Positions 1 through 9,558 of a DNA stretch of 43,155 nt are shown piece by piece. Below the pieces are notes generated by a model, which made no database searches, was not told where the DNA came from, and saw only the letters and a program-made list of their open reading frames with translations. The stretch is from Anaerolineae bacterium (GTDB lineage Bacteria; Chloroflexota; Anaerolineae; J102), in contig JALWZT010000279.1 of assembly GCA_027002405.1 (NCBI GenBank), positions 1 to 43,155 of the forward strand, read 5' to 3'. The translations under genes and the position numbers were made by a program. The first letter of the stretch is position 1, and each line of letters begins with the position of its first letter.

Positions 1-18
1 CCCAAAGGTTAGCATAAG

Positions 19-105
19 TGTCAACTATGTCTTGAGACTTTTTGAGCCGTACTTGTCAACTATGTCTTGAGACTTTAGTTGTAAACGATGTGTTGAGACT
101 TTACA
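19..105. mobile_element. Insertion-sequence-like end made of three direct repeats
   Basis: Three copies of a 23-bp word lie at 19-41, 54-76 and 80-102. The first two are identical (TGTCAACTATG followed by TCTTGAGACTTT); the third has several changes. Read on the minus strand, the end begins with TGT at 105-103. Multiple terminal repeats of about 20 bp are known from IS21-family and some other DDE transposons, so this looks like one end of an element whose body lies left of the window. No transposase is visible, so the family is unproven. It abuts the palindromic part of an intergenic repeat at 106. Confidence 0.4.
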
Positions 106-215
106 AATACGGAATACGAGTCACGCCGCCCTGGCCGCGAGGCGTTTTCCTCGGTATTGGTGCGCGGCCGCGCGTGGCGACTGCTAGCACATGGCCATCT
201 TGCATAGAAACGCTC
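106..215 (-). repeat. Truncated 190-bp mosaic repeat unit
   Basis: The sequence from AATACGGAATACGAG through the GGCCGCGAGGCGTTTTC box to GGCGACTGCTA matches the second half of the mosaic units seen whole at 23990-24183 (same orientation) and 2770-2961 and 10634-10823 (opposite orientation). The first half, including one arm of the GTATTSC palindrome, is missing where the insertion-like end starts. The rest of the ftsH upstream gap, 216-245, holds only the ftsH ribosome binding site. Confidence 0.75.
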
Positions 216-245
216 ATCCCTGATGGGCTTTTACGGAGGATATTC

Positions 246-2192
246 TTGAAACAGAACTGGTCACGAAATGCTTTCGTCTATATCCTGATCATCGTTGCCG
301 CGGTGGCCCTCTTTTTGGGGGTAAGCCCCATGGGCGATACCGGGCCCAAGCAGATGGATATCTCGACTCTGGCAACGAAGATTCAGGCAGGCGAAGTCGA
401 ATCCATTGTGATTCGCGATAACAACCTCACGGTCACCCTGAAAAACGGGGACCTCTATCAGTCTTATAAAGACGAGGGCGCGAGCCTGCTGGAAACCCTC
501 AGGGCGATGGGGGTTTCGACGGACGCGCTGCGCACTGTGCAAATCCGGGTGGCCCCGCCCAGTCAGCTCAACAATTGGCTGACCGTGCTGGGTGCGATCT
601 TGCCTTTGCTGCTGGTGGGCGCGCTTTTTGTTTTCCTTATGCGACAGGCCCAGGGTTCCAATAGCCAGGCCATGAGCTTTGGCAAAAGCAGGGCCAAAAT
701 GCTCACCGGGGATAAACCAACCATCACTTTCGATGATGTGGCGGGCGCGGAGGAAGCCAAGGAAGAGTTGAAAGAGGTGGTGGAGTTCTTGCGGGAGCCG
801 GAGAAATTCGCGGCCCTGGGCGCGCGCATCCCCAAGGGGGTGCTCATGGTGGGCCCCCCTGGCACCGGGAAGACCCTGATGGCCAAGGCCGTGGCCGGGG
901 AAGCCGGGGTGCCTTTCTTTTCCATCTCCGGGTCGGAGTTTGTGGAGATGTTTGTGGGCGTGGGCGCCAGCCGGGTGCGGGACCTGTTCGAGCAGGCCAA
1001 GCGCAACAGCCCCTGCATCATCTTCATCGATGAGATCGACGCGGTGGGTCGGCATCGGGGCGCGGGCCTGGGCGGCAGTCATGATGAGCGGGAGCAGACC
1101 CTGAACCAGATCTTGGTGGAGATGGATGGGTTCGATACCGACACCAATGTTATTGTCATCGCCGCCACCAATCGGCCCGATATCCTGGACCCCGCGCTGC
1201 TGCGGCCCGGGCGTTTTGATCGACGCGTGGTTTTGGATCGCCCCGATGTCCGGGGGCGCCGGGCCATTTTGGATATCCATGTGCGGGGCAAACCCCTGGC
1301 CGAGGATGTAGACCTGGACGTGCTGGCCCGGGCCACCCCTGGTTTTGTGGGCGCGGACCTGGAAAACATGGTCAACGAAGCCGCGATCCTGGCCGCGCGG
1401 CGGGGCAAACGCCGAATCAGCATGCGGGAATTTGAAGAGGCCATCGAGCGTGTGGCCTTGGGTGGGCCGGAACGGCGCACCCGGGTTATTGGCGAAGAGC
1501 AACGCAAACTGACCGCGTATCACGAAGCCGGTCACGCGGTCGCGGCCAAAGTCCTGGACCCCCAGAACCCCGTGCAAAAGGTGACCATCATTCCGCGAGG
1601 CCAGGCCGGAGGGTATTCCTGGCAGGTGCCGGAAGAAGAAAAAACGCTGCAAGACGTGGAAGAACTCAAAGCCCGCATCGCAGTGGCTTTGGGCGGCCGT
1701 ATTGCCGAAGAGATCGTCTTCGGCGATATCTCCAGCGGGGCTGCTTCGGACCTGCAACAAGTGACCGCGATTGCCCGAGCCATGGTCACCCGGTATGGCA
1801 TGAGCCCTAAATTGGGGCCCATGGTCTTTGGCAAACGCAGCGAGCTGGTCTTCCTGGGGAAGGAGATCCACGAACAGCGGGATTACAGCGAAAAGACCGC
1901 GGCCGAGATTGACGAGGAGGTGAGCCGCATTGTGCGGGAGGGGTATCAGATGTGTTACCAGGCCCTGAGCACCCATCGGGAAAAGCTGGACTTGGTGGCC
2001 CAGGCCCTATTGGCCCGGGAAACCCTCACCCGGGAGGAATTCGAGACCCTTTTCGAAACAGGGAAACTCCCCGAGCCTCCATCCACGCCGCCTTCGGCCT
2101 CCCGGTCTCCGCGCGAACCCAAGCTGGTCTCTGCCACCGGCCACGAAGGCGCGCCGGGGCCCTCTACCCCTCCGGCTCCTGCTCCGGCCTGA
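246..2192 (+). CDS. ftsH: ATP-dependent zinc metalloprotease FtsH
   Basis: Membrane-anchored AAA+ protease that unfolds and degrades membrane and short-lived cytosolic proteins as a hexamer. From the TTG at 246 the protein is 648 residues, the family's usual length. It shows a first membrane helix (about 8-26), an extracytoplasmic region, a second helix (about 110-131), Walker A GPPGTGKT (203-210), Walker B IIFIDEID (about 258-265), the AAA second region of homology, and the zinc-site HEAGH at 426-430. The tail after about residue 600 is rich in Pro and Ser. The TTG start is chosen because GGAGGA lies at 235-240, five bases upstream; the reading frame stays open upstream only through repeat DNA. 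The gene stands alone, convergent with the minus-strand block that ends at 2953. Confidence 0.95.
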   Translation: MKQNWSRNAFVYILIIVAAVALFLGVSPMGDTGPKQMDISTLATKIQAGEVESIVIRDNNLTVTLKNGDLYQSYKDEGASLLETLRAMGVSTDALRTVQIRVAPPSQLNNWLTVLGAILPLLLVGALFVFLMRQAQGSNSQAMSFGKSRAKMLTGDKPTITFDDVAGAEEAKEELKEVVEFLREPEKFAALGARIPKGVLMVGPPGTGKTLMAKAVAGEAGVPFFSISGSEFVEMFVGVGASRVRDLFEQAKRNSPCIIFIDEIDAVGRHRGAGLGGSHDEREQTLNQILVEMDGFDTDTNVIVIAATNRPDILDPALLRPGRFDRRVVLDRPDVRGRRAILDIHVRGKPLAEDVDLDVLARATPGFVGADLENMVNEAAILAARRGKRRISMREFEEAIERVALGGPERRTRVIGEEQRKLTAYHEAGHAVAAKVLDPQNPVQKVTIIPRGQAGGYSWQVPEEEKTLQDVEELKARIAVALGGRIAEEIVFGDISSGAASDLQQVTAIARAMVTRYGMSPKLGPMVFGKRSELVFLGKEIHEQRDYSEKTAAEIDEEVSRIVREGYQMCYQALSTHREKLDLVAQALLARETLTREEFETLFETGKLPEPPSTPPSASRSPREPKLVSATGHEGAPGPSTPPAPAPA

Positions 2193-2257
2193 TCGGCAGT
2201 CCGAGCCACAGCTCGCTGATACGGGTGGAAAGGGAACGCAGATTTGCGCCGATGCTC

Positions 2258-2369
2258 GTCATGCTGAGCGACCGGAGGGAGCGAAGCATCTAGCGAGCGA
2301 AGCGAGCGCCATGCCGAGGTTTTTTGCGCTTCGCTAGATTCCTCGGTCGCTTCGCTCCCTCGGAATGAC
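2258..2369. repeat. 112-bp GAAGCG long-hairpin module, copy 1
   Basis: Runs from GTCATGCTGAGCGACC to CGGAATGAC. Outer arms GTCAT/ATGAC, middle arms GAGGGAGCGAAGC/GCTTCGCTCCCTC and inner arms ATCTAGCGA/TCGCTAGAT fold it into one long hairpin with a T-rich loop. Other copies are at 17692-17803 and 31322-31432 (inverted) and 40233-40564 (same orientation, interrupted). A short ATCTGCG-type word (2238-2252) precedes it and the heptamer array follows it, the same module order as at 31278-31455 read in reverse. It lies 65 bp past the ftsH stop and could act in transcript ending, but has no U-run typical of an intrinsic terminator. Confidence 0.85.
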
Positions 2370-2382
2370 GTCGCGGGGCTCT

Positions 2383-2413
2383 ACTGATTACTGATAACTG
2401 ATCACTGATTACT
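2383..2413. repeat. Heptamer array, ACTGATT type
   Basis: Tandem 7-bp units of the form ACTGATT, ACTGATA, ACTGATC. It is the reverse complement of the ATCAGTA-type arrays at 17440, 21044, 26191 and 31278. Each unit has TGA on this strand, so stops occur in all three frames. Confidence 0.85.
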
Positions 2414-2961
2414 CTACTTTCAAAGCAGCCGAGCCCGGGATGCGTAATGCGTGATGCGTAAGGTTCTCACGTTTCACGTTTCACGCATCACGTCCGTTGT
2501 CGCCTCGCTCAACGTCGGCCTGGCGATCCTTCCGCAACCGACGATCATGCTATTTTCAAAGCAGTCGCCACGAGCGGCGGCTCGCCGATACCGAGGAAAA
2601 CATCTCGCGGCCACGTTGGCGCGGGAAGCCGATTTCGTCAAGCGTCAAACGTCATGCGTCATGACCTGACGTTTCACGTTTTACGTTTGACGCCCGTTGT
2701 CGCCTCGCTCAACGTTGTCCTGATGATCTCAATCCTAATCCTGATCCAAATCCTATTTACAAAGCAGTCCAACGGCGGGCTCGCCCGCGCCGATACCGAC
2801 GAAAATGCCTCGCGGCCAGGGCGGCGTGACTCGTATTCCGTATTGCGTATTGCGTAACGACTGGACGGAATACGGAATACGCAATACGAACCTTTGCCGC
2901 CTCGCCCAACGTCGGCCTGGCGACTCCTCAGCAACCAGCGATCATTCTATTTTCATAGCAG
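2414..2961 (-). repeat. Three tandem 190-bp mosaic units
   Basis: Three units are delimited by boxes resembling TATTTTCAAAGCAGTC (ends near 2428, 2566, 2769 and 2961): 2429-2566 (left-truncated), 2567-2769 and 2770-2961. Each has a border with CGATACCGAGGAAAA and CGCCTCGCGGCCA, a variable palindrome, the box CGCCTCGCTCAACGTCGG and a second variable stretch (AATCCT hexamers, or the sequence with CAGCAACCAGCGATC). The palindromes differ by unit: GTGATGC type (2440-2495), GTCAAAC type (about 2636-2692) and GTATTSC type (2832-2888). The last unit is nearly identical to 10634-10823. The rightmost box supplies the stop codon of the next gene. Confidence 0.9.
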
Positions 2962-3636
2962 ATTGATAAGGCTACTCAAAGCCAAGATGAATGGCACGGC
3001 CACCGCCATAAGAAAGGCGGTGGCTATCTCTTTGGATTCACCGCGCCGCCTCGAGCGTAGAAACCACACCACGCCCGCGACCAATGTGATCACACATATC
3101 CCCAGGCTGATGGGCCACACCCAAGCAGTGGTCTCCCCCGTCCATTCGTGGATGAGGATTGCGGTTGTATAGGCGGCCATGGCCGCAAGGAAGAAGATAA
3201 AGCCTGTATCTCGGGATCGGGAAGCTCCCCATTCATTGACCAGGGCGACGAAAAAGGTGGGGACCGTGAGGCTGTACATCGACTTGACCGCCAGGTCCAT
3301 AAAGCGGGACTCGCAGGCACAGGGGCCAGCCGCGGGCTGTAGCCGGGCCACCGGAGGGGAAGTCAGATACGCAGCCATGCTTTCGCTACTTCCGGCTGCC
3401 ACGTGGATGATCCCGATAATCAAAATGAAAGCCAGCAAGGCCATGCTGGTGATTATGGCTTCGCGGGCAAACTGGCGCCTAAGGGGAGATGCGAGGGTGC
3501 GGGATAGAAGCCATCCTCCTATGCCCAAGGCAAGGGCTAATCCCAAAGCCAGGCCGGGCATGAGCAGGAACCACAGCACGCCAGCGATGCCAAAGAGTGC
3601 GATCCAGGACCCGGAACGCCAGTTTGTTTGTGACAT
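2953..3636 (-). CDS. Uncharacterised multi-pass membrane protein
   Basis: 227 residues with about six hydrophobic segments (roughly 12-48, 60-82, 115-135, 145-165, 170-193, 205-226) and a short basic loop (RSRRRGE) before the last one. I recognise no family. A GGGAGG motif sits just upstream of the ATG, and the gene starts 12 bp after prfB on the same strand, so it is probably the last gene of the clcA-CPBP-ftsY-prfB transcript. Its final codons and stop (CTG CTA TGA) coincide with the first bases of the adjoining repeat box TGCTATGAAAATAG, so the C-terminus may have been reshaped when the repeat arrived. Confidence 0.7.
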   Translation of the reverse strand: MSQTNWRSGSWIALFGIAGVLWFLLMPGLALGLALALGIGGWLLSRTLASPLRRQFAREAIITSMALLAFILIIGIIHVAAGSSESMAAYLTSPPVARLQPAAGPCACESRFMDLAVKSMYSLTVPTFFVALVNEWGASRSRDTGFIFFLAAMAAYTTAILIHEWTGETTAWVWPISLGICVITLVAGVVWFLRSRRRGESKEIATAFLMAVAVPFILALSSLINLL

Positions 3637-3648
3637 GACTGCCTCCCA

Positions 3649-4759
3649 TTAGACTTTTTCTTCTTTCCCGATTTGTTGCTTCAACCAGGCATCGATGAAG
3701 GGGTCCAGTTCGCCATCCAGCACAGCCTGGGCATTGCCTGTCTCGTAGCCGGTCCGCTCGTCCTTCACCATTTGGTAAGGATGGAGCACATAGTTGCGGA
3801 TGCGGGTACCAAACCCAGGTTTGACGTATTTGCCTCGCAGTGCGGCCTCTCGGGCTTGCTTCTTTTCCAGCTCCATCTGATACAGCCGGGCTTTGAGGAT
3901 TTTCATCGCGGTTTCCCGGTTTTGCGTTTGACTGCGCTCATTCTGGCAGGTGACCACAATGCCCGTGGGCAGATGGGTGAGCCGGACCGCAGTGGCATTC
4001 TTCTGCACATTCTGGCCCCCCGCACCGCCGGAAAGGAACACATCCATGCGGATATCATTGGGATGGATCTCGATCTGGATATCGTCATCCAGGACCGGGA
4101 GCACTTCCACCTTGGCGAAGGAAGTGTGGCGCCGGGCCCCGGAATCGAAGGGGCTGATCCGCACCAGCCGGTGATTGCCCTTTTCCCCTTTCAGGTAACC
4201 GTAGGCATAGGGGCCTTTGACTTCGACCGTGGCACTTTTGATACCTGCTTCTTCGCCAGGGGTGCGATCCAAAAGGGTGGTTTTGAATCCGTGCTTTTCG
4301 GCCCAACGCAAATACATGCGGAGAAGCATCTCCGCCCAATCCTGGGCTTCTGTGCCTCCCTCGCCGGCATGGATGCTGAGGATGGCATCGTGATCATCGA
4401 ATTCACCCGAAAGCGCCAGCATCAGCTCACGGCGGTCGATCTCCTCCTGCAACGCCTGAGCTTCTTCTTCCAGCTCCGCCAGGGCCTCGGCGTCGCCCTC
4501 CTCCCTGGCCATTTCGTATAATTCCAGCGCGTCCTGAACCCGCTCTGTGAGCTCCTCCCAGCCCTGGATCAAATCGCGCAAAGAAGCCAGGCGACGCATG
4601 GTGGCCTGGGCCTGCTTGGGATCAGCCCAGAAATCCGGGGCTGTGGACGTTTTTTCAAGCTCCTCCAGTTCTTTTAGCCGGGCAGGCCAGTCAAAGACGC
4701 CCCCGGATTGTCTGGAGGCGTTGCTCCAGAGATTGTAACGTGCTCAATGTGTCGCTCAT
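3649..4759 (-). CDS. prfB: Peptide chain release factor 2, with programmed +1 frameshift
   Basis: Releases finished peptides at UGA and UAA codons. The frame-zero start is the ATG at 4759-4757, behind a GAGG; 22 codons lead to an in-frame TGA at 4693-4691, preceded by CTT and by a GGGGG Shine-Dalgarno-like run three bases upstream. This is the classical RF2 slippery site CTT TGA C. Shifting +1 gives a continuous protein of 369 residues, matching the usual 365 or so; residues just after the shift read DWPARLKELEELEK, as in RF2 coiled-coil domains. Codon-recognition motif SPF is at about 202-204 and the catalytic GGQ at 247-249. A simple ORF call would start wrongly at the ATG at 4599. Autoregulation is expected: low RF2 favours the frameshift. 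Confidence 0.96.
4691..4705 (-). promoter_or_regulatory. RF2 recoding site (+1 frameshift)
   Basis: On the minus strand the site reads CGGGGGCGTCTTTGAC. The in-frame stop is TGA at 4693-4691, the slippery CTT is at 4696-4694, and the G-run stimulates slippage by pairing with the anti-Shine-Dalgarno, as established for bacterial prfB. The upstream peptide is only 22 residues and the downstream frame is open to 3649. Confidence 0.95.
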
Positions 4760-4792
4760 AAGATACCTCAGGGGATAGAGAGTTCTTTATTT

Positions 4793-5758
4793 TTATTCTA
4801 CACGTAGCAGGGATTCAACAAACACCCAGGGGTCGAATTCAGCCACGTCCTCGATCCCTTCGCCTGTGCCTACGAAGCGCACAGGCACGCCCAGGCGGTC
4901 CGCGATGGCAATGACCACGCCCCCCTTCGCCGTGTTATCCAGCTTGGTGAGGACCACGCCCGTAACGCCTACGCTTTCTTTGAATTTTTCGGCCTGGGTG
5001 ATGGCATTCTGGCCGGTGGTGGCATCCAGCACCAACAGCACTTCGTGGGGGGCTTTGTGCACCTGGCGGCGGGCCACGTTGCGGATTTTCTCCATTTCCT
5101 TCATGAGGTTGTAATTGGTGTGCAATCGGCCCGCGGTGTCGATGAAGAGGATATCCGCGTCTCGAGATTCCTGGCTGGCCCGGATCGCGTCATAGACCAC
5201 CGCGCCGGGGTCCCCACCCGGTTTGTGGGCAATAACCGCCACGCCCGCGCGCTGGCCCCAGATCTTCAGTTGGTCAATGGCGGCCGCGCGGAAGGTATCC
5301 GCCGCGGCCAGGACCACGCGCTTGCCTTTTTGGCGATAGTGATAGGCGAGCTTGCCAATGGTGGTGGTCTTGCCCGATCCGTTCACCCCCACCACCAGAA
5401 CCACGGTCAACAGACGGTGAGGATTCTCGATATCCAGGGGAGGCGCATCGGCCTGCAAGATGCGTACCATTTCCTCCTTCAGAACCTGATACGCGTCCTC
5501 CACCTTCTTGATGCGTTCCTGCTCTACTCGGGCTCGGGTGGCGTCCACCAACTTCATGGTGGTCTCCACCCCCACATCGCCCATGATCAGGATCTCTTCC
5601 AGCTCCTCCCACAGCTCTTCGGTGATTTCACTGGCCTGGAAAAGCGTGCCCAGACGGCCCAGAATGCCGCCCCGGGTTTTCTCCAGGCTGCGATCCAGTT
5701 TCTCCTGGTCTTCAACATCAACTTTGGCACGACGAAATAGATTCAGTGGCACAGGCAT
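4793..5758 (-). CDS. ftsY: Signal recognition particle receptor FtsY
   Basis: SRP-receptor GTPase that docks ribosome-nascent chain complexes at the membrane. 321 residues: a short N-terminal helix region with no long acidic A domain, the four-helix N domain (about 20-100), then the G domain with P-loop [10 protein letters not shown] (124-133), DTAGR (207-211) and TKLD. The ATG at 5758 has GAGG only one base upstream, whereas the in-frame GTG two codons later (5752) has GAGG at a good distance, so the true start may be that GTG (319 residues). The gene lies 33 bp before prfB and 26 bp after the CPBP gene, in one likely transcript. Confidence 0.95.
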   Translation of the reverse strand: MPVPLNLFRRAKVDVEDQEKLDRSLEKTRGGILGRLGTLFQASEITEELWEELEEILIMGDVGVETTMKLVDATRARVEQERIKKVEDAYQVLKEEMVRILQADAPPLDIENPHRLLTVVLVVGVNGSGKTTTIGKLAYHYRQKGKRVVLAAADTFRAAAIDQLKIWGQRAGVAVIAHKPGGDPGAVVYDAIRASQESRDADILFIDTAGRLHTNYNLMKEMEKIRNVARRQVHKAPHEVLLVLDATTGQNAITQAEKFKESVGVTGVVLTKLDNTAKGGVVIAIADRLGVPVRFVGTGEGIEDVAEFDPWVFVESLLRVE

Positions 5759-5784
5759 ACCTCAGCAAGATCAAAGGATGACGC

Positions 5785-6453
5785 TTAATTATACCTTAGA
5801 GTGGCATCCAGAACCAATTGCATCACGTTCATCAACCAATGGGCCACAATCACCACCAGCACGCTTTCCCGCCACAAAAATACCAGACTCAGTATCACAC
5901 TGACCAAGATCACCCCGATTACGCCCCATTCCCCTTGGGGGAGATGCAGTAATCCGAATAGAACCGAAATCCCAATCACAAAATAAAAGATGTTGACGTG
6001 CGGGATGAACGCGCCCAGAAGCAGCGAACGGAAGAGCAGTTCTTCCATAATGGCCACTGGCAACAAGGCCAGGACCACCCAGGGCCATTCCCGTTGGTTG
6101 CGAGGACGGATGCTGCGCAGCACCACATCCGAATACCACTGGGGATGATGGGTCTCAATCCATCGACTGGGATAAAAGAGCACCAGGGGCATCCCCACCC
6201 CCAACGCCAGGCCCAAAGCCATATCCTGCCAGGGATGTTGGGGATGCCAACCAAGGAGCCTGGGATCTTCGCCGCTTAGCAAGCCCAGCCCGATAAGCAG
6301 GGCAATGAAAACCAGGCGCGCGAGGTTTTCGGCCGGGGCCAGAAGCAGGTTTTCTTCTGGTTCCCAGGTTTGCAGAAGCTGGTTGGTTCGATAGGTAGCA
6401 AAGGCAAAAAAGCCCAAAAAGATCGCAAGGCCCAGGAGAAAAAGGGTCGACAT
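5785..6453 (-). CDS. CPBP-family intramembrane glutamic endopeptidase
   Basis: Putative membrane protease of the Abi/CPBP (Rce1-like) family; substrate unknown. 222 residues, mostly hydrophobic, with all family motifs: EE at 137-138 followed by R142, FxxxH ending at H170, and HxxxN at H205/N209. Its start codon overlaps the clcA stop by one base (TAATG), which points to translational coupling. Members of this family process prenylated proteins in eukaryotes or bacteriocin-related peptides in some bacteria. Nothing nearby identifies a substrate. Confidence 0.88.
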   Translation of the reverse strand: MSTLFLLGLAIFLGFFAFATYRTNQLLQTWEPEENLLLAPAENLARLVFIALLIGLGLLSGEDPRLLGWHPQHPWQDMALGLALGVGMPLVLFYPSRWIETHHPQWYSDVVLRSIRPRNQREWPWVVLALLPVAIMEELLFRSLLLGAFIPHVNIFYFVIGISVLFGLLHLPQGEWGVIGVILVSVILSLVFLWRESVLVVIVAHWLMNVMQLVLDATLRYN

Positions 6454-8600
6454 TATTCAAACGGCCCAGTATCGGGGCGCCAGGTTTCGGGCACTGGCTT
6501 TTTAGGACGGAACATGGCTTTGAGTTTTTCAACAACATCCGGCTCTGCCAAGGCCAAGACCATATCACCCGGCTCTAGCATATCGTCCCCATGAAGAAGG
6601 TGGTGCTCATTACCATGGAAGCGGGTGGTAAGGAGCACCCCTGCGGGCAGATCAATTTCCTTGACCTTTTTATTGGCCACCGAGGAACCAGGCTCCACTC
6701 GCAATTCGATGAATTCGGTGCCACCAGAGCGGCTAGCCCGCATCTGCGTAGCTCGCTCGGTGAGCACATCCCGCCGCAAAATGCCTCGCTGGTAAGCCCG
6801 GGCGATGTCGGTCCGACGCACCGCGCCTAACAGTTTTTTGGGATTCTTCCGATCCACCACAGGCATGCGGCCGATATCCCGCAAAGCCAGTCGGTGCAAT
6901 GCCTCGCCAATAGTCTCATCGGGATACGCGACGAGAAGATCCCGGGTCATCAAGTCTTTCACCTGCAACTTCTTACAGTTCTCCCGCTCGCTCAAGCATC
7001 GTTCCAAATCTTGCAAGGTGATGACCCCTACCAAATCCCCATGATCGTTTAACACCATGGCGCCATGATGGTGCGTGGCCAGGAAATAGGATTCCAGTTC
7101 GGCCATGGTGTCATTTTCATTTACTGTGGGAGGATTTTGTGTCATCACCTCACTGACCAACACCCCATCCAATACATCCACGTCCCGCCCGAACCGCAGG
7201 CGCAGACCGCGACGGGCCAGTTTCAGGGTGTAGATGGATTCTGGGTGAATGTGATGTGCAACGACCAGGGCGAAGATGGTGGCCGCCATCAGGGGGAGGA
7301 TAACCCGGTAGTCGTTGCTCATTTCAAATGCGATGAGAATGGCGGTGAGCGGTGCCCGGGCCGCGCCCACAAACACAGCAGCCATGCCCGCCAACGCATA
7401 GGTACCCGGGTTGATTCCCAGGGAAGGGAAGAGCATATCCACCACCAGGCCAAAGAAGCCGCCCAGCATGGCCCCCATGAAAAGGGAAGGGGCAAAGACA
7501 CCGCCCGAGTTGCCGGAGCCGAGGGTTAGGGAGGTGGCCAATAGTTTGAGGAAGAGCAAGGAAATCAAAAAAATCCAGGGAAGGGGGCCCACCAGGGCTG
7601 CTTCGATGGTGTCGAACCCCGCACCAAAGATGTGGGGGATATTGCGGATGACAGGCAGGCCTGCCCGGGCCAGGACTGGATTGATGCCCAACTTCAACAA
7701 AATGGGGGGATAGACAAAGCCTGTGATCCCCAGCAATACCGCACCGATCGCTGGGCGCCCCCACATGGGCATACGTTCCCAGTTATCAAAAACATCTTCC
7801 ATCCAGTAAAGGACCTTGATGAAGGCCACACCCATCAACCCGGAGAGAATCCCTAGAATAGCATAGAAGAGGATCTGAATGGGATGTTTGAAAATATAGT
7901 TAGGGACGTGGAACGCGGGAGACGCGCCCAAGAAAGCCTGGCTGACAATGGCCGCGGTGACCGAAGCAATGACCACATTGCTCACTACACTAATACTTAA
8001 ATCGCCTGCAAGCACTTCGATGGCAAAGGCTACACCCGCGATAGGTGCGTTGAAGGTGGCGGCAATCCCCGCGGCTGCACCACAGGAGACCAAATTGCGA
8101 ATACGACGGTCGGACATGCGAAAGAGCTGCCCCATGGTGGAGCCAAAGGTGGAGCCCACCTGCACAATGGGACCCTCACGCCCGGCCGAACCCCCCGTAC
8201 CAATACACACCGAAGAAGCCGCGATCTTGGCCACGGCCACTCGGGGACGGATACGCCCCCCGTTGAGCACCATGGCTTGCATCACTTCGGGAACCCCATG
8301 CCCCTTGGCTTCACTGGCAAAGAAGGCAATGATCGGGCCGCTAATAAGACTGCCGATCACCGGGATAATGATGAGCCATCCTCGCCCCAAGCCGGTGGCC
8401 AGTTCAGGAATGGTTCCAAAAGAAAATTCCGTGATCCAATCAATGAGATAAATGAAAATAACTGCGGCAAACCCAGTCACCAGCCCGATGACAATGGAGA
8501 GCATCAATAAAAGGTTGGTCTCCGATGGCTGATACCGTTCCAATAAATGAGTAAGCCGTTGGGACCAGCGTTGCATCCAGGGTTGGGTGAAGGCATTCAC
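6453..8600 (-). CDS. ClC-family chloride transporter with CBS and TrkA-C domains
   Basis: ClC anion channel or H+/Cl- exchanger. 715 residues: the membrane domain (about 25-440) has GHGVPEV (about 100-106), the GREGP motif at 140-144 whose glutamate (E142) is the gating/proton residue of exchangers, and GNSGGVFAPSL. Two CBS domains follow (about 485-610, LVSEVMTQNPPT and VKDLMTRDLLV), then a TrkA-C/RCK-C-like domain (about 635-705, ending GDMVLALAEPDVVEKL). The CBS and RCK-C domains suggest control by a nucleotide or other small ligand. The start is a GTG at 8600 with GGAGG 11 bases upstream. Confidence 0.93.
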   Translation of the reverse strand: MNAFTQPWMQRWSQRLTHLLERYQPSETNLLLMLSIVIGLVTGFAAVIFIYLIDWITEFSFGTIPELATGLGRGWLIIIPVIGSLISGPIIAFFASEAKGHGVPEVMQAMVLNGGRIRPRVAVAKIAASSVCIGTGGSAGREGPIVQVGSTFGSTMGQLFRMSDRRIRNLVSCGAAAGIAATFNAPIAGVAFAIEVLAGDLSISVVSNVVIASVTAAIVSQAFLGASPAFHVPNYIFKHPIQILFYAILGILSGLMGVAFIKVLYWMEDVFDNWERMPMWGRPAIGAVLLGITGFVYPPILLKLGINPVLARAGLPVIRNIPHIFGAGFDTIEAALVGPLPWIFLISLLFLKLLATSLTLGSGNSGGVFAPSLFMGAMLGGFFGLVVDMLFPSLGINPGTYALAGMAAVFVGAARAPLTAILIAFEMSNDYRVILPLMAATIFALVVAHHIHPESIYTLKLARRGLRLRFGRDVDVLDGVLVSEVMTQNPPTVNENDTMAELESYFLATHHHGAMVLNDHGDLVGVITLQDLERCLSERENCKKLQVKDLMTRDLLVAYPDETIGEALHRLALRDIGRMPVVDRKNPKKLLGAVRRTDIARAYQRGILRRDVLTERATQMRASRSGGTEFIELRVEPGSSVANKKVKEIDLPAGVLLTTRFHGNEHHLLHGDDMLEPGDMVLALAEPDVVEKLKAMFRPKKPVPETWRPDTGPFE

Positions 8601-8658
8601 AGCAAAGCATTCCTCCGAGACTTTGGGGTGACGGAAAAAGCCAGAACCACATCAAAGG

Positions 8659-8690
8659 ATTATAGGGGATTTGAAAAGCGGATCGCTAAT
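8659..8690 (-). promoter_or_regulatory. Probable promoter of the clcA-ftsY-prfB transcript
   Basis: A perfect minus-strand TATAAT lies at 8664-8659 in the 119-bp gap between the SDR gene and clcA. The -35 region is weak (only TTAGCG-like, 19 bp away). Transcription would start near 8652, about 50 bases before the GTG start. Confidence 0.4.
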
Positions 8691-8719
8691 ATCTGAGCTG
8701 GTGCGGAGACCGAGGAACG

Positions 8720-9511
8720 TCAAACTCGTTTTAAGGAAATGCCCCCGAGGGATTGGCCTCCATCCACCACCACCGTGGCTCCGGTCGTGAAATCAGACGC
8801 GGGCGAGGCCAGATAGAGGGCAATCCCCGCCACTTCGTCGGGTTCAGCCATGCGTTTTTGTGGGATGGTTTGGATGATGGCTTGATAAAGGCTGGGATTG
8901 CGCCACAACGCGGCACTGAACTGGGTTTTGATCAAACCCGGAGCAATGGCATTAACCTGGATATTCATGGGCGCCAGTTCCACGGCCAGGGCTTCGGTGA
9001 GCATGATCACCCCAGCTTTACTGACAGAATACACGCCCATACCAGGCAGGGGGATACGACCGGCAATCGAAGCCAGATTGATGATTTTGCCCTGGCCTCG
9101 TTTCTGCATCCATGGCACACAGGCTTTCGCCATGCGAAAATACCCCACCACATTCACATCCAGAATTTTCTGCCAGTGACTTTCTTCCGCCGAAAGCAAA
9201 GGCCCGAAATGGGGGTTGGTGGCCGCATTGTTCACCAGGATATCAATTCCTCCCCACGTGGTGACGGTGCGTTCCACCAATGCCTGCACCGCGGCCGTGT
9301 CTCCCGTATGCGCGGGCATGCCTTGCACGGCTAAACCCGCTTCTTGCAACTGGGCCACAGCCTGAGCCACATTCGCTTCTTTGCGACTGGCAATCATCAC
9401 CTGGGCCCCGGCCTGGGCCAGGGCGCGGGCAATGGCCAGACCAATGCCGCGGGTGCCGCCTGTGACGATCGCGACCTTGCCTGTGAGGTCAAAGGATGGC
9501 ATCGGATCCAT
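8720..9511 (-). CDS. SDR-family NAD(P)-dependent oxidoreductase
   Basis: Classical short-chain dehydrogenase/reductase, 263 residues. Visible are the cofactor motif TGGTRGIG (17-24), NNAA (94-97), catalytic Ser148 and YSVSK (Tyr161, Lys165), and the C-terminal [10 protein letters not shown] typical of the FabG-like group. Substrate cannot be told from sequence. A strong AGGAGGAG precedes the ATG at 9511; an in-frame ATG three codons later (9502) is an alternative. It follows the DUF333 lipoprotein gene by 47 bp on the same strand. Confidence 0.92.
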   Translation of the reverse strand: MDPMPSFDLTGKVAIVTGGTRGIGLAIARALAQAGAQVMIASRKEANVAQAVAQLQEAGLAVQGMPAHTGDTAAVQALVERTVTTWGGIDILVNNAATNPHFGPLLSAEESHWQKILDVNVVGYFRMAKACVPWMQKRGQGKIINLASIAGRIPLPGMGVYSVSKAGVIMLTEALAVELAPMNIQVNAIAPGLIKTQFSAALWRNPSLYQAIIQTIPQKRMAEPDEVAGIALYLASPASDFTTGATVVVDGGQSLGGISLKRV

Positions 9512-9558
9512 GGGTCACTCCTCCTGTCGGGGAAAGGTGGATGGTAGCCTCGTTGAGT

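Noticed and set aside
261-1976. 571-residue minus-strand open frame opposite ftsH
   Set aside because: It is a shadow of the GC-rich ftsH coding strand, with low-complexity His/Gly/Pro composition and no recognisable domain. Similar long shadows opposite guaB, gltB, the acyl-CoA ligase, livK and livF were dropped for the same reason.
2258-2369. Intrinsic terminator for ftsH
   Set aside because: The hairpin is long and repeated elsewhere in both orientations, and the T-run is in the loop rather than after the stem.
2486-2530. Integron attC-like sites in the mosaic units (GCCCAAC, GTTGGGC words)
   Set aside because: Single GTTRRRY/RYYYAAC-like words occur, but the paired R''-L''/L'-R' layout with the extrahelical base and a gene-sized cassette between sites is missing, and no integron integrase is present.
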